Shown: positions 48,885 to 59,713, counted from the first letter of the stretch. The stretch is 64,000 nucleotides of DNA from Viscum album (GCA_963277665.1 OY728133.1:390117962-390181961), one strand, 5' to 3'. Made by a program: numbers and translations. Notes: a model not told the origin generated them from the sequence alone.

Positions 48885-49020
48885 TATCACCTGAGTCAAC
48901 TGATCCATCACTGCAACAAACTGTTCAATTCTGATTTTGACCATCTCAGGATGCCGATTTAGAAGTTCATTTCCATCTGTAAACCTTCCTAGCAAAACTT
49001 CCCTATTTCCTCTTCAGAAA
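48885..49020 (-). pseudogene. Element D: N-terminal gag stub fused to RT
   Basis: The minus-strand reading gives VAVMDQLTQVINR, matching the start of gag (LGQLTQVMNN in element B, residues 43-52). It is joined without spacer to the RT catalytic segment, showing a deletion equivalent to about 2 kb of element B (roughly 14015-15985). Confidence 0.72.
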
Positions 49021-49158
49021 ACCATTCTGAAAAAACATGTCTTAGATTAAGAAACATGGTAATCTTCAAATGCTATATCATTTCTATTTGACCATAAAAA
49101 AATATTTACGGATAATAATTTAATATAATTCTAACTCTTAAAGTTATCTAAACCATCC

Positions 49159-49170
49159 TTTGATACCAAC
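49159..49170 (-). other. Primer-binding site of element D
   Basis: The plus strand TTTGATACCAAC is the reverse complement of GTTGGTATCAAA, next to the LTR end. Mutated initiator tRNA-Met site. Confidence 0.82.
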
Positions 49171-52100
49171 TATAAGTCCCCAGCCTTAAACATTATTTAA
49201 TCTTGATTTATTTCAAGAATTCACATTGAGGATCTTTTCAGATTAAGAGTTTTAGAGAATTAGATCATAAATCATGCATTACATTCCATATTTAAACAAG
49301 GAGGTTACATAAAAGACAATATTCATTTTTCCCATCAAAGGATACTTATTTAAAAAAAACATGGATTCTTTTGTGACACTTCCTTGACACTATCAACACA
49401 TCATGTACTTTTCCCTTGACCTGTGAAAAAACATTTCAAAAACATAGGATGATCATAAAATGCTCAGTAAGGTATATAAAAATACGGAATGGAAACATTA
49501 GTCTATGTATATATATGAATCAATGAAATCATACATTACTCATAAAACATAAGCACTATAACATACCTGATCAAATCATGAATAAATCATAGAAAGAATA
49601 AGTCATAAAGGTAACTTCAGGCATTCATAACATTCTTACATAGGGAGTAACCCTCATGGTTACATTTGGAATACCCATCATAGTATATTCCCTAAATATA
49701 TTTGGAGAAACCTTAGAGTTTAACCCCTTTGTGTTACCCAATGCATTGGAGAGCTATATCGGGCTCACTCGCCCTTAGTTTATCACAGAACCACCCGTAT
49801 TCATAAATAATGCCCAAGAACCATAACATAATCGTACCACATAAAACATGCATAAAGGAAACATAGCATTTCCACATTTCAATCACAAGATATCAATACA
49901 AAACATTGATATAAAAACATTATCAAAACCATTTTTTATACCAAAATAAAATAAAGTAAAACATGGTATTTATTTTTCATTTTAAAAAAAAGTCATGGCT
50001 TGTAGAGGAGGCCGAAACTCGAATAATGGTCATGGCGGCGGAGAATTCGTTGTTTCCGCATACGTAAGACAAAAACATTCATTTTGTTGTTTAGTAAAAC
50101 TCTTCGTATAAAAATATTCCTTTTGAATAAAAGTAAAAGTCAAAAGGGGTTTATAAACTGTATAAAATAAAGTTGTGTATAAAACAAAATATGCCTCAGT
50201 GAATGGAGATTGAGACGAAGTCCCTTACCTTGTGTCCGACTTGACTCGATCATTCTTTAATCTCTTGAATAAAAAACCTGAGTTAATTTCTACTTTCTTA
50301 AGAACCTTTTTCAGGTTAATTATTCCTTTTATATCACTTGTTACCATGTTATGAACACTATGTAATTATTTAAGTTAATAACGGTCGTTTTAACGATCAT
50401 TGGTACGTGAGTCAAAAATAATCTCTTTATAATTACAAGTTGTTCAGGTGGTAAAATATCCATTATAACCAGAATTATGTTCATGATGTATATATTACAT
50501 ATATCATATATATCCAGTATATACATGCATTTATAATATTACAAAACATTTAGAGGTAAGAAATTAAATGCACCATTCATGGAGACGGTAAGCCGTACGT
50601 ACACATGAATGCTACTTTAATTTCTATTTCATATCTAATGGAATGGAATCATACTGATATAAGGGTATATTATAATTCTAGTATAGTATCATATATAATA
50701 TCTTTAACTCTATCCTTTATATGTCCCACATATGTCCTTAACGAATCAAATCACTTTGAGGGGGTGGTAGTCCGCACTTCCTAAAATAAAATTATCATGT
50801 TTACCCATAATGGAAACCATAAAGGTATGATATAAATGAAAAATACAGAAGAATAAGAAAAACATAAACATAATACATATCATATATAAATAGAGTGTCA
50901 TCTTATTGTCCAACCTTAATGGTGTTAAAAGAATATTGAACAATCATCATTTTGTGAGGTACAAATTCTCCATCCACCGAAACAGTATGTTCTTTAGCTA
51001 TTAAACGTAGGTGTGTGTAAGTGTATCTCAAATACTTCTTATCACAACATCCTAGTATATTTACTATAATGTTGTTTCTAAAAAATAATGGAATAAAAAG
51101 ATTTTAGGGGGTTGCAGAAGCAAAATAAAACAAAATAACATTAGAGAAGACTTTACCATTAAATCGGGTAACTCCTCTTGGTTTGAACCAAAAGGGTTTC
51201 TTGAAGAGCTTTCTGCCTAAGGTAAGGCTTCTAGGATGAAGAAAGGGATATTGGGAGATTATTTTTGTAGAGTTTGGATGAGGAAAACGTCTTGAGAAGT
51301 GTGAGAGATGAGTAGGAGGTGGGGTCTTGTTATAAGGGAGGGGCTCTTTTGGAACTCTTGAAACTATTATTTTATTATAAAATGAAATTCAGTTTCTAAA
51401 GCCCAAAAAATAATTAAAGTCGAGGATAAGGTGGTCTATGCTTGAAATAAAATCATCCAATAATAATTGGATAAGTGTTGGATATTATTTTAAACATTAT
51501 ATTCTTATTTATTTAAATCATTCATTAATGACGTAAACACTTCATCATCATTGTGTCATAAATAATTTAATTTTTTTGATGTCTAAAAATTATAAAAAAA
51601 TTACCATGATGTAGGAAATATTTTTATCTTTCTATTGAATATTTATAGTAAAAAATATAGCTTATATAATCCCATGTAATAATTTTTTTAGTAGAATAAT
51701 ACATGTTTGTGATATTTTTATTTTTACTCTAAATAAAATGTATTAATGACATTATCTCACTCAGGTGGCTCCATGGGGTCCTAAAAATTGACCCATGGAT
51801 TTTATTGGTCGTCCATGACCTATCCAATAAGGTTTGGACATGTTTCAAGATATTTTTATATTTTTATAATATCATTTTTATCTAAAATTACACTAATTAC
51901 CTCTAATCGTGGTTAACAAAACTCAATAGTTACTGTTCACCAAAAAATATTTTAATCCCATTAAACAAAATTTTACTTAATAATGACAAACATGTATGTC
52001 ATATTTTTGAAATTTAATACACATAAGCAGTAAACTCTCATTTAAACGAAAAATCAGTTTGTTTAACTACCACTTAGTGTTTCATTATTCATCAAAAATT

Positions 52101-52694
52101 GATGTTTTCAGAAAAATACCAAAATTTTACCCCAAGATATATTTGATATTCTGAATTAAAAAATGATGTCTATTTTGAAAAATTAAATACATATAAGTAT
52201 CATTAATTATTTTTAGAATTAATTCCCATTGTCAAAACAAATAGCGTGTTTTTAAGAAACATTATCTATCAAAAGACTGACACTTGTTTATGTCCAATTT
52301 CAAAGTGAAATTAATTCCAATGACCACCATTGGATTAAATGTTACAAATATATTCTAATTTCACTTTAAAACAAGTTAAAAATATAATCTATTCTTATAA
52401 ATAAATTAGATTAAAATGAGTTTTTGAATTAAAATTCATCATTTTTCACTATTCATTAAAAAAATGAACATTATCAGAAATATACCAAAAATTCACACAA
52501 AGTAAATTTTGATGTCCCGATTCTAAAGAAGAATTTTATTTGGTCCAATAGAATATATAGGAGTGACCAAAACTATATTTAAATAGGGTTCTCCATTGAA
52601 CATAGCAACCCCATTAATGTAAATTTAATACTAAATTCAAAAAATATTAATAAATATGAAAATGTATTATTCTTTATTTACCTAGGATATTACA
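49171..52694 (-). repeat. Element D 5' LTR (right on the plus strand)
   Basis: Collinear with 42963-46494. Hairpin motif at 50570-50610 and a second at 50760. The micro-exon donor is kept (near 50228) but its acceptor reads CAA instead of CAG. Ends on the plus strand with GATATTACA followed by GTAAA. Confidence 0.88.
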
Positions 52695-52699
52695 GTAAA
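52695..52699. repeat. Target-site duplication of element D, right copy (GTAAA)
   Basis: Matches 42958-42962. Confidence 0.9.
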
Positions 52700-53036
52700 T
52701 GGAAAGTGTTCTCAAATATTTATATTTTTATATAGATTGATTATTACTTCCATTATACACACCCTTACTGAGCATTTGAGCTCACCCTTATTTTGTTTCT
52801 CTCCCCTGGTTTTGAAGAAGAGAATTGTGATTAAGCTTTCAAGGGTGCAGTTTATTTTAGTTATTGTGTAGCTTGTGTTATTTTATTTTTCCAATATACT
52901 ATGGGCATCATGTATGTAATCTAGATTTCCAAGATTTCTAAACTATATGGTCCATTGGGATTTTTTTTCATTGTAATAATTCCAATGAAATGTAATAATG
53001 CACCGGATTCAGGTTATCTGGGGTCGGGTTGTTACA
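52700..53036 (+). repeat. Element C LTR 3, second segment
   Basis: Continues LTR 3 with TGGAAAGTGTTCTCAAATA as at 26398 in LTR 1 and ends GGGTCGGGTTGTTACA. It includes the ACTGAGCATTTGAGCTC landmark. Confidence 0.9.
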
Positions 53037-53041
53037 CTTTG
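53037..53041. repeat. Target-site duplication of element C, right copy (CTTTG)
   Basis: Matches 23134-23138. Confidence 0.9.
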
Positions 53042-54214
53042 TGTAATACCTGGAACTTCGTGTATTGGATTGAGGTGAATTTGATTCCTACACATCGTAA
53101 ATGACATAAATATCATTATCGTAAAGTATCTAAATGATAAAAAAAATTCGTATTGATTTTTATAAGGTCATTTGTCAATTTTACTAAAATTGATGAGAAT
53201 TTTAAATAAAAAGACGCTATTTGAGTCATACTGGTCACTACGTGCGTTGGATTGTGGTTTGGTTGATTCCTAGACATTCTAAATGACTTTTCGATCATTT
53301 TCATAATGAATCAAAGAAATATAAATGTTTTTTCTTAGTTTTGAGTATGTCACTTGTCCATTTTATTAAAATTTATTTTTAAAATTAAAACATGTACTTT
53401 GACTCATTTTGATCAAATTGTGTATCAGATTGAGGTGTGGTTGATTCCTACACGTCAAAAATGACTTTTTAATTGTTGTCCTAAAGTATTTAAAAATTTG
53501 AAATTTTTTATCTATTTTGAGTGGGTTAGTTGGACTATTTAATATAATTAATGTCAATTTTAAATAAAAACACTCACTTGGAGTTTTATCGGTAACAACA
53601 TACTTCAGATTGAGGTGCGACTAATTAATTTATGTCTCAAATCACATATGGGTTGACTTTTTAATGTATCAAAACAATATGAATGTGTTATATTAGTTTT
53701 GAGTGGGTTCATTTTTTTAATAAAATTGATGTACATTTCAAATAAAGATTCACTTAGAGTTAGACCAGTCATACCATACATTGGATTGAGGTGTGGCTGA
53801 TCCCGACACATCCAAGTCACTTATGGATTTTTTTCCTAAATAATCATAACAATAAGAATATTTTTCTCAGTTTTTAGTACATAACTTATCCTTTTTACTA
53901 AAATTTAATTTTAAACTTGAAACACATACTTTTACTTATATAGATCACATCGTGTATCGGTCTGACGTGAGACCAATTCTTATATGTCATAAATGATTTA
54001 TGAATTGATGACCTAAATTATCAAGAAAATATGAGTATGTTTTCTCTAGTTTTAGTGAGTGATACTTTTTAAAGTCAAATGTTAATTATAAACTGGAAAT
54101 AGACACATTGAGTCAATTTTATTTTTTACTAAAATTAATGTCAATTTAAAATTAAAATAATTACTAAGAGTTATACCTATCACATCATGTTTTGGATTGA
54201 GGTTCAGCTGATTC
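53042..54214. repeat. 178-bp tandem repeat array, right part
   Basis: Landmark TTGGATTGAGGTG followed by CTGATTCCTACACATCC recurs near 53060, 53247, 53424, 53603, 53781, 53948 and 54187, a period of about 178 bases with one longer step at the end. Units are diverged. Short minus-strand frames here share a CRNQPHLNP-like peptide simply because they translate the repeat. Confidence 0.8.
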
Positions 54215-55920
54215 CTACACATCCAAAAGTCTCAAAAAACTCTTAACTGCCAATGTTACCATGGCTTCCATTGACATTCTTTGTTGAACTACCAATACTT
54301 CATGAGCAGCATAGAAAAACCCACATATACTCAAAAAAATAATCCACCTATATAAGAAAACAATTTTTATGTGATTTATAATAAAAATAATTAATTTAAC
54401 ATAAATATGAAATAATGCCTGAATTCTATGGACAATGTTTTTTTGTGAAAGAATCAAAATTTCCTCTATAATTGTGCATAGGCTGCGTCATTTCTCTTTC
54501 TACAAGGGTAGTGGAGAGAAAAACAAATAAATTGTTGAATGCAACACTATAGGGGTGAAAAGTTTTTGAGGGAAAAGAAAAATAAAAGTTGGATAGATCA
54601 CCTCAACTCGAACAAAAGAATGAACCTATATAATGAAAAATTATTATGCAAGTAATACTAAAAAGAAATAAATTAAAAATAAATATGAAAAAATATATTA
54701 ATTCTATGGAAAATGATTTAATTATGAAAACATCATGATTACCTATGTAATTAAGCAGAGTTATTGTTGTTTCTCTTTCTAAAAAGGAAGTGGAGAGAAC
54801 TTGAAAGAAAGTGATAAATGAAACACTATAGGGGTGAAGATTATTTGAATGAGAAGAATCATGAATGTTGGACAGGGCATCCCAACATGAAAAAAAAAAT
54901 AATGAACCTTTATAAGAAAACAATTATTATGTGAGTAATAATAAATAGAAATAAATTACAGATAAATATGAATAAATAAATTAATTCTATGTAAAACAAA
55001 TTTCATATGAAAATATCAATATACCTCTATATTTAAGTAGAGGAAACATCATTTCTCTTCCTGCAAAGGCATTGGAGAGAAAGTGAAGGAAAGTGATTAA
55101 TGCAACACTATAGCGGTGAAAAGGTTTGGAGCGAATAGAAGAATCAAATTTCGATAGAGCACCCCAAACCACATGAAAGAATCAATCTGTATAATAAAAT
55201 AATTAACATGTGAGTAATAAAATAAATTAAACTTAAATATGAAACAATACATTAAGTTTATGGACAATAATTTTCTTGTGAAAACATAATGATTACCTAT
55301 TTGATTTAGTAGAGGTAGAGTCGTTTCTATTCTGGAAAATGTAGAGGAGATAACTTTATAGAATGTGAAAAATTAATCATTTCATTGGTGAAAAGGTTTT
55401 GAGGGAGAGGAAACTTGAAATTTGGATAGGGCACCACAACTCAAACAAAATAATCCACCCATATAAGAAAAAATTATTATGTGAGTTATGATAAAAAATA
55501 ATTAAATTACATATAAATATGAAACAATATATTAATTTTAGGGACAATGATTTTACATTGAAAACATCAAGATTACCTCTATTATTGAGTCGAGGTAGTG
55601 TTGTTTCTCTTCATACAAAGGTAGGTTAGTGAACTTGAAAGAAAGTGATAAATGGAACACTGTCGGGGTGAAAAGGTTTTGAGGCCAAAGAAGCATGCAA
55701 TTTAGACAGAGCACCCCAAATTGAAAAAAATAATTAACCAATATAATAAAACAATTATGTGAGTAATACTAAAATAAATAAATAAAACCTAAATATGAGG
55801 CAATAAATTATTTCTATGGACAATGAATTTACTATGAAAACATTAAGATTACCTCTGTGATTGATCATAGAGAGTGTTGCTCCTATTCCTTCAAAGTCAG
55901 GAAACATGGACATAATTATT
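54215..55920 (-). repeat. Seven-unit exon-like tandem array (about 280-bp period)
   Basis: Each unit on the minus strand has an acceptor-like TTGTTTTCTTATATAG, an exon-like part of about 162-165 bases, a donor-like AG|GTAATC and an AT-rich part of about 115-120 bases. Exon-like parts: about 54260-54347, 54466-54625, 54743-54907, 55025-55186, 55297-55458, 55577-55739 and 55853-55920 (the last truncated). Shared peptide features are WGALS, SKxFHPYSVA, ITFFQ, RETT and LLNYRGN. Several units have stops or lost splice AG. I do not recognise the peptide family. Confidence 0.65.
54743..54907 (-). pseudogene. Best-preserved exon-like unit of the array
   Basis: 165 bases = 55 codons with no stop (part of the open frame 54603-54923). 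It begins GSLFFFSCWDALS and includes HPYSVSFITFFQVLS and RETTITLLNYIG. Acceptor TTCTTATAAAG and donor ATAG|GTAATC are intact. Two bases complete a codon at its start and one base opens a codon at its end, so the unit is symmetric (phase 1-1) and can be duplicated without breaking the frame. The role of the peptide is unknown. Confidence 0.45.
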
Positions 55921-56017
55921 CTAAAATAAACAAAATCTACAAGTAATAATGAAAATTAAATAATATTTTCATCATATAATTTTTCAGTGAAATATTGACG
56001 TTATATCATAACATTAC

Positions 56018-56121
56018 CTTTATATCTTTCTAAAGGGTGTCTTCGGTCCAGATATAATCTAATAACAAAATGAAGGATTATATGTGCACTTAATTATGGT
56101 TTCGAAGACTATATGGGTGTC
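56018..56121 (-). pseudogene. Possible upstream exon of the CACTA-like minus-strand gene
   Basis: The minus strand has acceptor TTTTATTCATTTCAG, 104 bases, then donor TAAAG|GTAATG. The splice-site strings are good; the content has stops in all three frames, so it is decayed or not coding. No family recognised. Confidence 0.28.
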
Positions 56122-56312
56122 CTGAAATGAATAAAAAGTTAATTACATTTATGTCTATTTGGATCAATTGATTAATAGATCCAAAAATAGGATTGGTTGT
56201 GCATCACTCATAATTTTAATGGAAAAACTAAGGATTCTCTATGCAATTCACTAAGGTTGGTAAAGTACTACTTTGCATAGCATCTGACGGGAACATCCTT
56301 CCTAGAATCATC

Positions 56313-56405
56313 ATTATTCTCTCATCCCACACATACTCACCACTATAATAATGTTGAAGAATCTAATTATATTGTTTCTCTCTATGAGTGGGATGATAGA
56401 ATAAT
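56313..56405. repeat. Short inverted repeat (hairpin)
   Basis: ATTATTCTCTCATCCCAC pairs with GTGGGATGATAGAATAAT at 17 of 18 positions, with a loop of about 57 bases. It could be a small relic terminal repeat or a foldback. Confidence 0.6.
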
Positions 56406-57977
56406 GGGGATCACGGGCATGAAGTTTTAGTCAGATTATAGCCCATGTGGTAGTTAACAAAGAGTAGTGAAGTGTATATATAATACTTATTTTTATTATT
56501 AGATTTGTGAGGGATGCACCAAAAAATACTTATTTTGGCATTATTGATCAATTAAGTAAAATATACATCAATCTTCTTCTGACTCTTCTAGACTAATTTG
56601 TCTTGAATAATAATAATGTAAACATGGATATAGAATTTTTGAAGGGTCGTCTGCATGATCTCTTTCAAACTTGATGAACTTCTTAACCCCAAATTCATTT
56701 TTTTCAAAAGATTAGCATTAATCAATTTTTGGTTCATATACATCCTATTGGGTTCATAAAATATTAATTTTATACAATATTTAAATAAATACACATAATA
56801 TATTCATTATCAAAAGTGAAAGTTATTGAAAATTATAATAAGGGATAATCTACATATGATTATTTCAAATAATTTCAGTATGTTGAAGAAAATGGGTAAT
56901 TGAATTTTTGAAAATAATTACTCTACATAAATTCATTCTTAAATCACATAAACAAATGAAAATATAATATAGTCAATTAAAGAGTAATAAGATACTCAAA
57001 TATGATAAACAAGAATAATAAACTCTCATTCAATCAACTAGAAGAAATAAAAATGTATTAGAACAAGTTATAAAGAAGACTAAAGAATTATTACATTTAA
57101 AATTAATGGTATATGGATATTTGAAAACATCTGAAGACACAGGGGATTCCATATCTCTACACCAACCCATCCCAAGGAAATTCAAGGAAAACCAACTGGA
57201 TGTAAAATTATAATTTACAAATGGATTACACGAGTAGGAATTACATGAAACAAACTGATTGTTTTCACATTATTTAATATTAGAATAATATTTGTAAATT
57301 TAAAAGGGTGATGCATGAATTAAAACAAGAACTATGAGCTTGGGGTTGAATGTTTGATGAATTATTAAAAAAACGTTAATTTAAATAATGAGGAATTGAT
57401 TATAATCATTACACAAAAAATAATTTAATGTATATGTTGAAATTTTTTTCAATGTGGATGAAATAATATTTAAAGGTTAAAGGGATGAATGATGATAATA
57501 ATTTTCTACATTAGTAATGACTAATGTTTAAATGTTGATGAATAGTGAGTTGACATTTTCCTTAGTTTATAAGTGACTCAAGAAATTCGTGGGATATTTA
57601 TTTCTCAATCCATCTATGTGAGGGAAGTGTTTAATTGGAGACTCATGGAATTCATGGAATTCATGGGATATTTATATATTTGGGTGATCAATTTGGGAAA
57701 TGTAAACAAAATAAAACAATCATCTAACTCCATGTGACTTAATGTGTCACCATCGTGTCCAGAAAGAATAAAATCTCCAGGAGCGATAAAGAGTTGAATC
57801 AAAATTAGAAACTTTGAAAATTGATAGGCATACCTCACTATTATACAATAAAAATGACATAAATAATGACATTGTCAAAGAATAAATCAAAAATAAAACA
57901 AAAAATTCACAAAGAAAATCAGAAGGACTTCCTCACTAGGTTGAATGAAATCTAAGACACTCTTAGAAAAAACTTAC

Positions 57978-58130
57978 TGAAATCAAACAGCGGATGTATC
58001 ATGAAATGTTTGACAAACTGGAGCCAGTCGAGTGGTGTGATCTGAGATTTGATTAACTGAGTTGGAGTTTTGGTAGTTGGTGGGTTCTGCAGAATGATTT
58101 TGATATCATGGTGGGTTCGTAAATGGTTTG
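57978..58130 (-). pseudogene. Possible 5' exon with DWLQFVK motif
   Basis: The minus-strand frame without stops reads ILQNPPTTKTPTQLIKSQ, then ITPLDWLQFVKHFMIHPLFD, ending at a good donor (CA|GTAAGT at 57978/57977). No in-frame ATG is evident. It is much less AT-rich than its surroundings. I cannot assign a function; a resemblance to the WxxFV segment of plant En/Spm-type accessory proteins is only suggestive. Confidence 0.28.
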
Positions 58131-58189
58131 GGTTTTTTAATTAGATAGGGACACTTTTATTTGTGGATATAAAAAGCATTGACAAAGAG

Positions 58190-58335
58190 TCCTTCTATCC
58201 GTTCTTATTGCTTAATCACTGATAAAATAATTCTTTATCATTGTTAATCTTATATTGTTGTTAAATTTTTATTTTAACAGCAATTATATTAGTATTGATA
58301 AAGCCTAATCTTTATCAGCGGAAAAAATGTGCTGA
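58190..58335. repeat. Inner right subterminal repeat cluster of the CACTA-like element
   Basis: Contains CACTGATAAAATAATTC, TATTGATAAAGCC, CTTTATCAGCGG and GTGCTGATAGAG, the same palindromic motif family as at 22169-22400 and 59386-59713. Confidence 0.65.
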
Positions 58336-59385
58336 TAGAGATTCTTTTATTAGTGCTTATTACTTATACGTTATTAAAGATTTTATAATTATAATTATAA
58401 ATAAAAAAAATTAATATTTATATATATTTAATAAATATATATAAATTTAAATATTGTAAATATAATACATTTAAAATATATTTATTAGAATTTTATAATT
58501 ATTTATTTATAATTGTAGAAATATTTTTAAAAAATAATATTTACATCATTATATATATTTTTATAATTATAAATATATATATATATATATTAAATATATC
58601 TAAATATAAATACAGTAAATATATTCATTATTTATGTAAATTTATTATAAATTTAATAATTCTTATAATATATATAATTATTTATTTATAATTTTATAAA
58701 TACTTTTAAAAAATATTTATTTATTTATAATTATAAATATATAGTTGTAAAAGTATAGTAAATGTACATTAAAAAAAATATTTATAAATATTTTGTAAAA
58801 AAATATTTTGTTGACATTATTAATGAATATTTGATTTTAAGTGCATGCATATATGTTAAGAATGATTGAAATTAAATAAATTAAGAATAAGTACACTTTA
58901 ATAATATTGAAAAAATAGATAAGTTTAATGTCTGTAAATTGTATATAAAAATGAAAAAGTTTTGTATATGTGAAATAAATATAACACATATTTGATATAT
59001 GTTAAATTAAAAAATCAAAGGAAATTTAATAATTTTTTGAGTACTAAGGAATTAGTAAATAGTTTAAATTCATTTTAATCTTTAATTATATACCATTATT
59101 CATTAAATATATGACTATTTAATTTAAAGCAAAAAAATATTTTGTAATTCATAAATCATATTTATATAAACTACTATATATCTATATATTTAATATATAA
59201 AACTTGATAACATTATGTATCATAATTATTCAATTAATAAAATGTTTAATATTTAATAATTTAAAATAAATTTATTCATTTTTATCAATAATTATTTAAT
59301 TAATAAAATTTGGAATATTTTTTTAATAAACACATTTTATATTTATATCTTATTAATTATTTCATTTTATTTATTCAAACCATTA
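58336..59385. other. Extremely AT-rich segment between subterminal clusters
   Basis: About 1 kb made nearly only of A and T, with repeated TTATAATTATAAATATA-like strings and a (TA)n run near 58571-58592. No gene. It may be replicated low-complexity sequence or the interior of a small AT-rich insertion. Confidence 0.7.
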
Positions 59386-59713
59386 TTAGTGCTAAAAATA
59401 ATGCACTGATAAAGGGTGCCCTTTATGAGTGCTAAAAATAAAGTGCTGATAAAGGGTACCTTTTATCAGTGCTAAAAATAAAAGACTAAAAATGTTAACC
59501 TTTATCAAAGGTAAAAGTAAAGCGCTTATAAAGGATACACTTTAGAGGTGCTAAAAATAAATCACTGATAATGTTTTCCTTTATCAGTGAAAAAAAGCAC
59601 TGATAAAGGTTTCCTTTATCAGCACAAAAAAAAAAAGCACTGAGAAAGGTTTCCTTTATCATCACTAAAAACATTAATAAATAACAGTGTTGTTTACAAC
59701 CGATTTTGTAGTA
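59386..59713. repeat. Right terminus of the CACTA-like element with palindromic repeats
   Basis: About six units of roughly 50-55 bases, each pairing GCACTGATAAAGG with CCTTTATCAGTGC and separated by TAAAAATAAA spacers, followed by AACCGATTTTGTAGTA. The last bases are the inverse of the left end TACTAGAAAAT apart from one base. Confidence 0.72.

Larger units (their letters stand above)
42963..52694 (-). mobile_element. Element D: Ty3/gypsy Tekay-like element on the minus strand, internally deleted
   Basis: Inserted in LTR 3 of element C. Two LTRs of 3532 and 3524 bases face each other in minus orientation, flanked by GTAAA. The internal part is only about 2.7 kb. Reading on the minus strand: primer site (49159-49170), leader, start of gag, then directly RT from its catalytic box onward, RNase H, integrase, chromodomain-like tail and polypurine tract. 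LTRs differ at roughly 8% of sites in the part compared by eye, so it is far older than element B. Confidence 0.9.
23139..53036 (+). mobile_element. Element C: tandem LTR-int-LTR-int-LTR Ty3/gypsy element (with element D inside)
   Basis: Three LTRs (23139-26732, 31418-35009 and 39728-42962 plus 52700-53036) of about 3.6 kb alternate with two complete-length internal regions of about 4.7 kb. One CTTTG duplication flanks the whole, so the array entered, or arose, as one unit. Both internal regions have all Tekay-type domains but many stops. Element D sits inside the third LTR. After removing D and its duplication the array is about 20.2 kb. Confidence 0.88.
56122..58189. other. CACTA-like interior, largely unassigned
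   Basis: AT-rich with no clear domain. Noted within it: an inverted repeat 56313-56330 / 56388-56405, a short minus-strand open frame 57614-57838 (74 codons, unrecognised) and a possible minus-strand 5' exon ending at 57978 with donor CA|GTAAGT. That exon reads TPLDWLQFVKHFM in one frame, faintly like the WxxFV segment of plant CACTA accessory proteins; this resemblance is weak. Confidence 0.35.
9493..59713. mobile_element. Element E: CACTA-like DNA transposon, split by nested retrotransposons
   Basis: The left end begins CGCTACTAGAAAATTATCC (CACTA-type ends usually start CACTA). The right end finishes ATTTTGTAGTA, so the shared terminal inverted repeat is about TACTA(G/C)AAAAT. Both ends carry clusters of short palindromic repeats around GCACTGATAAAGG / CCTTTATCAGTGC, typical of CACTA subterminal regions. 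Without insertions B and C the element is 85 + about 970 + about 6670 bases, near 7.7 kb. No transposase with a DDE core was recognised, so it is probably non-autonomous or decayed. The flanking trinucleotides (ATT on the left, TTG on the right) do not match, so the termini are inferred. Confidence 0.6.
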
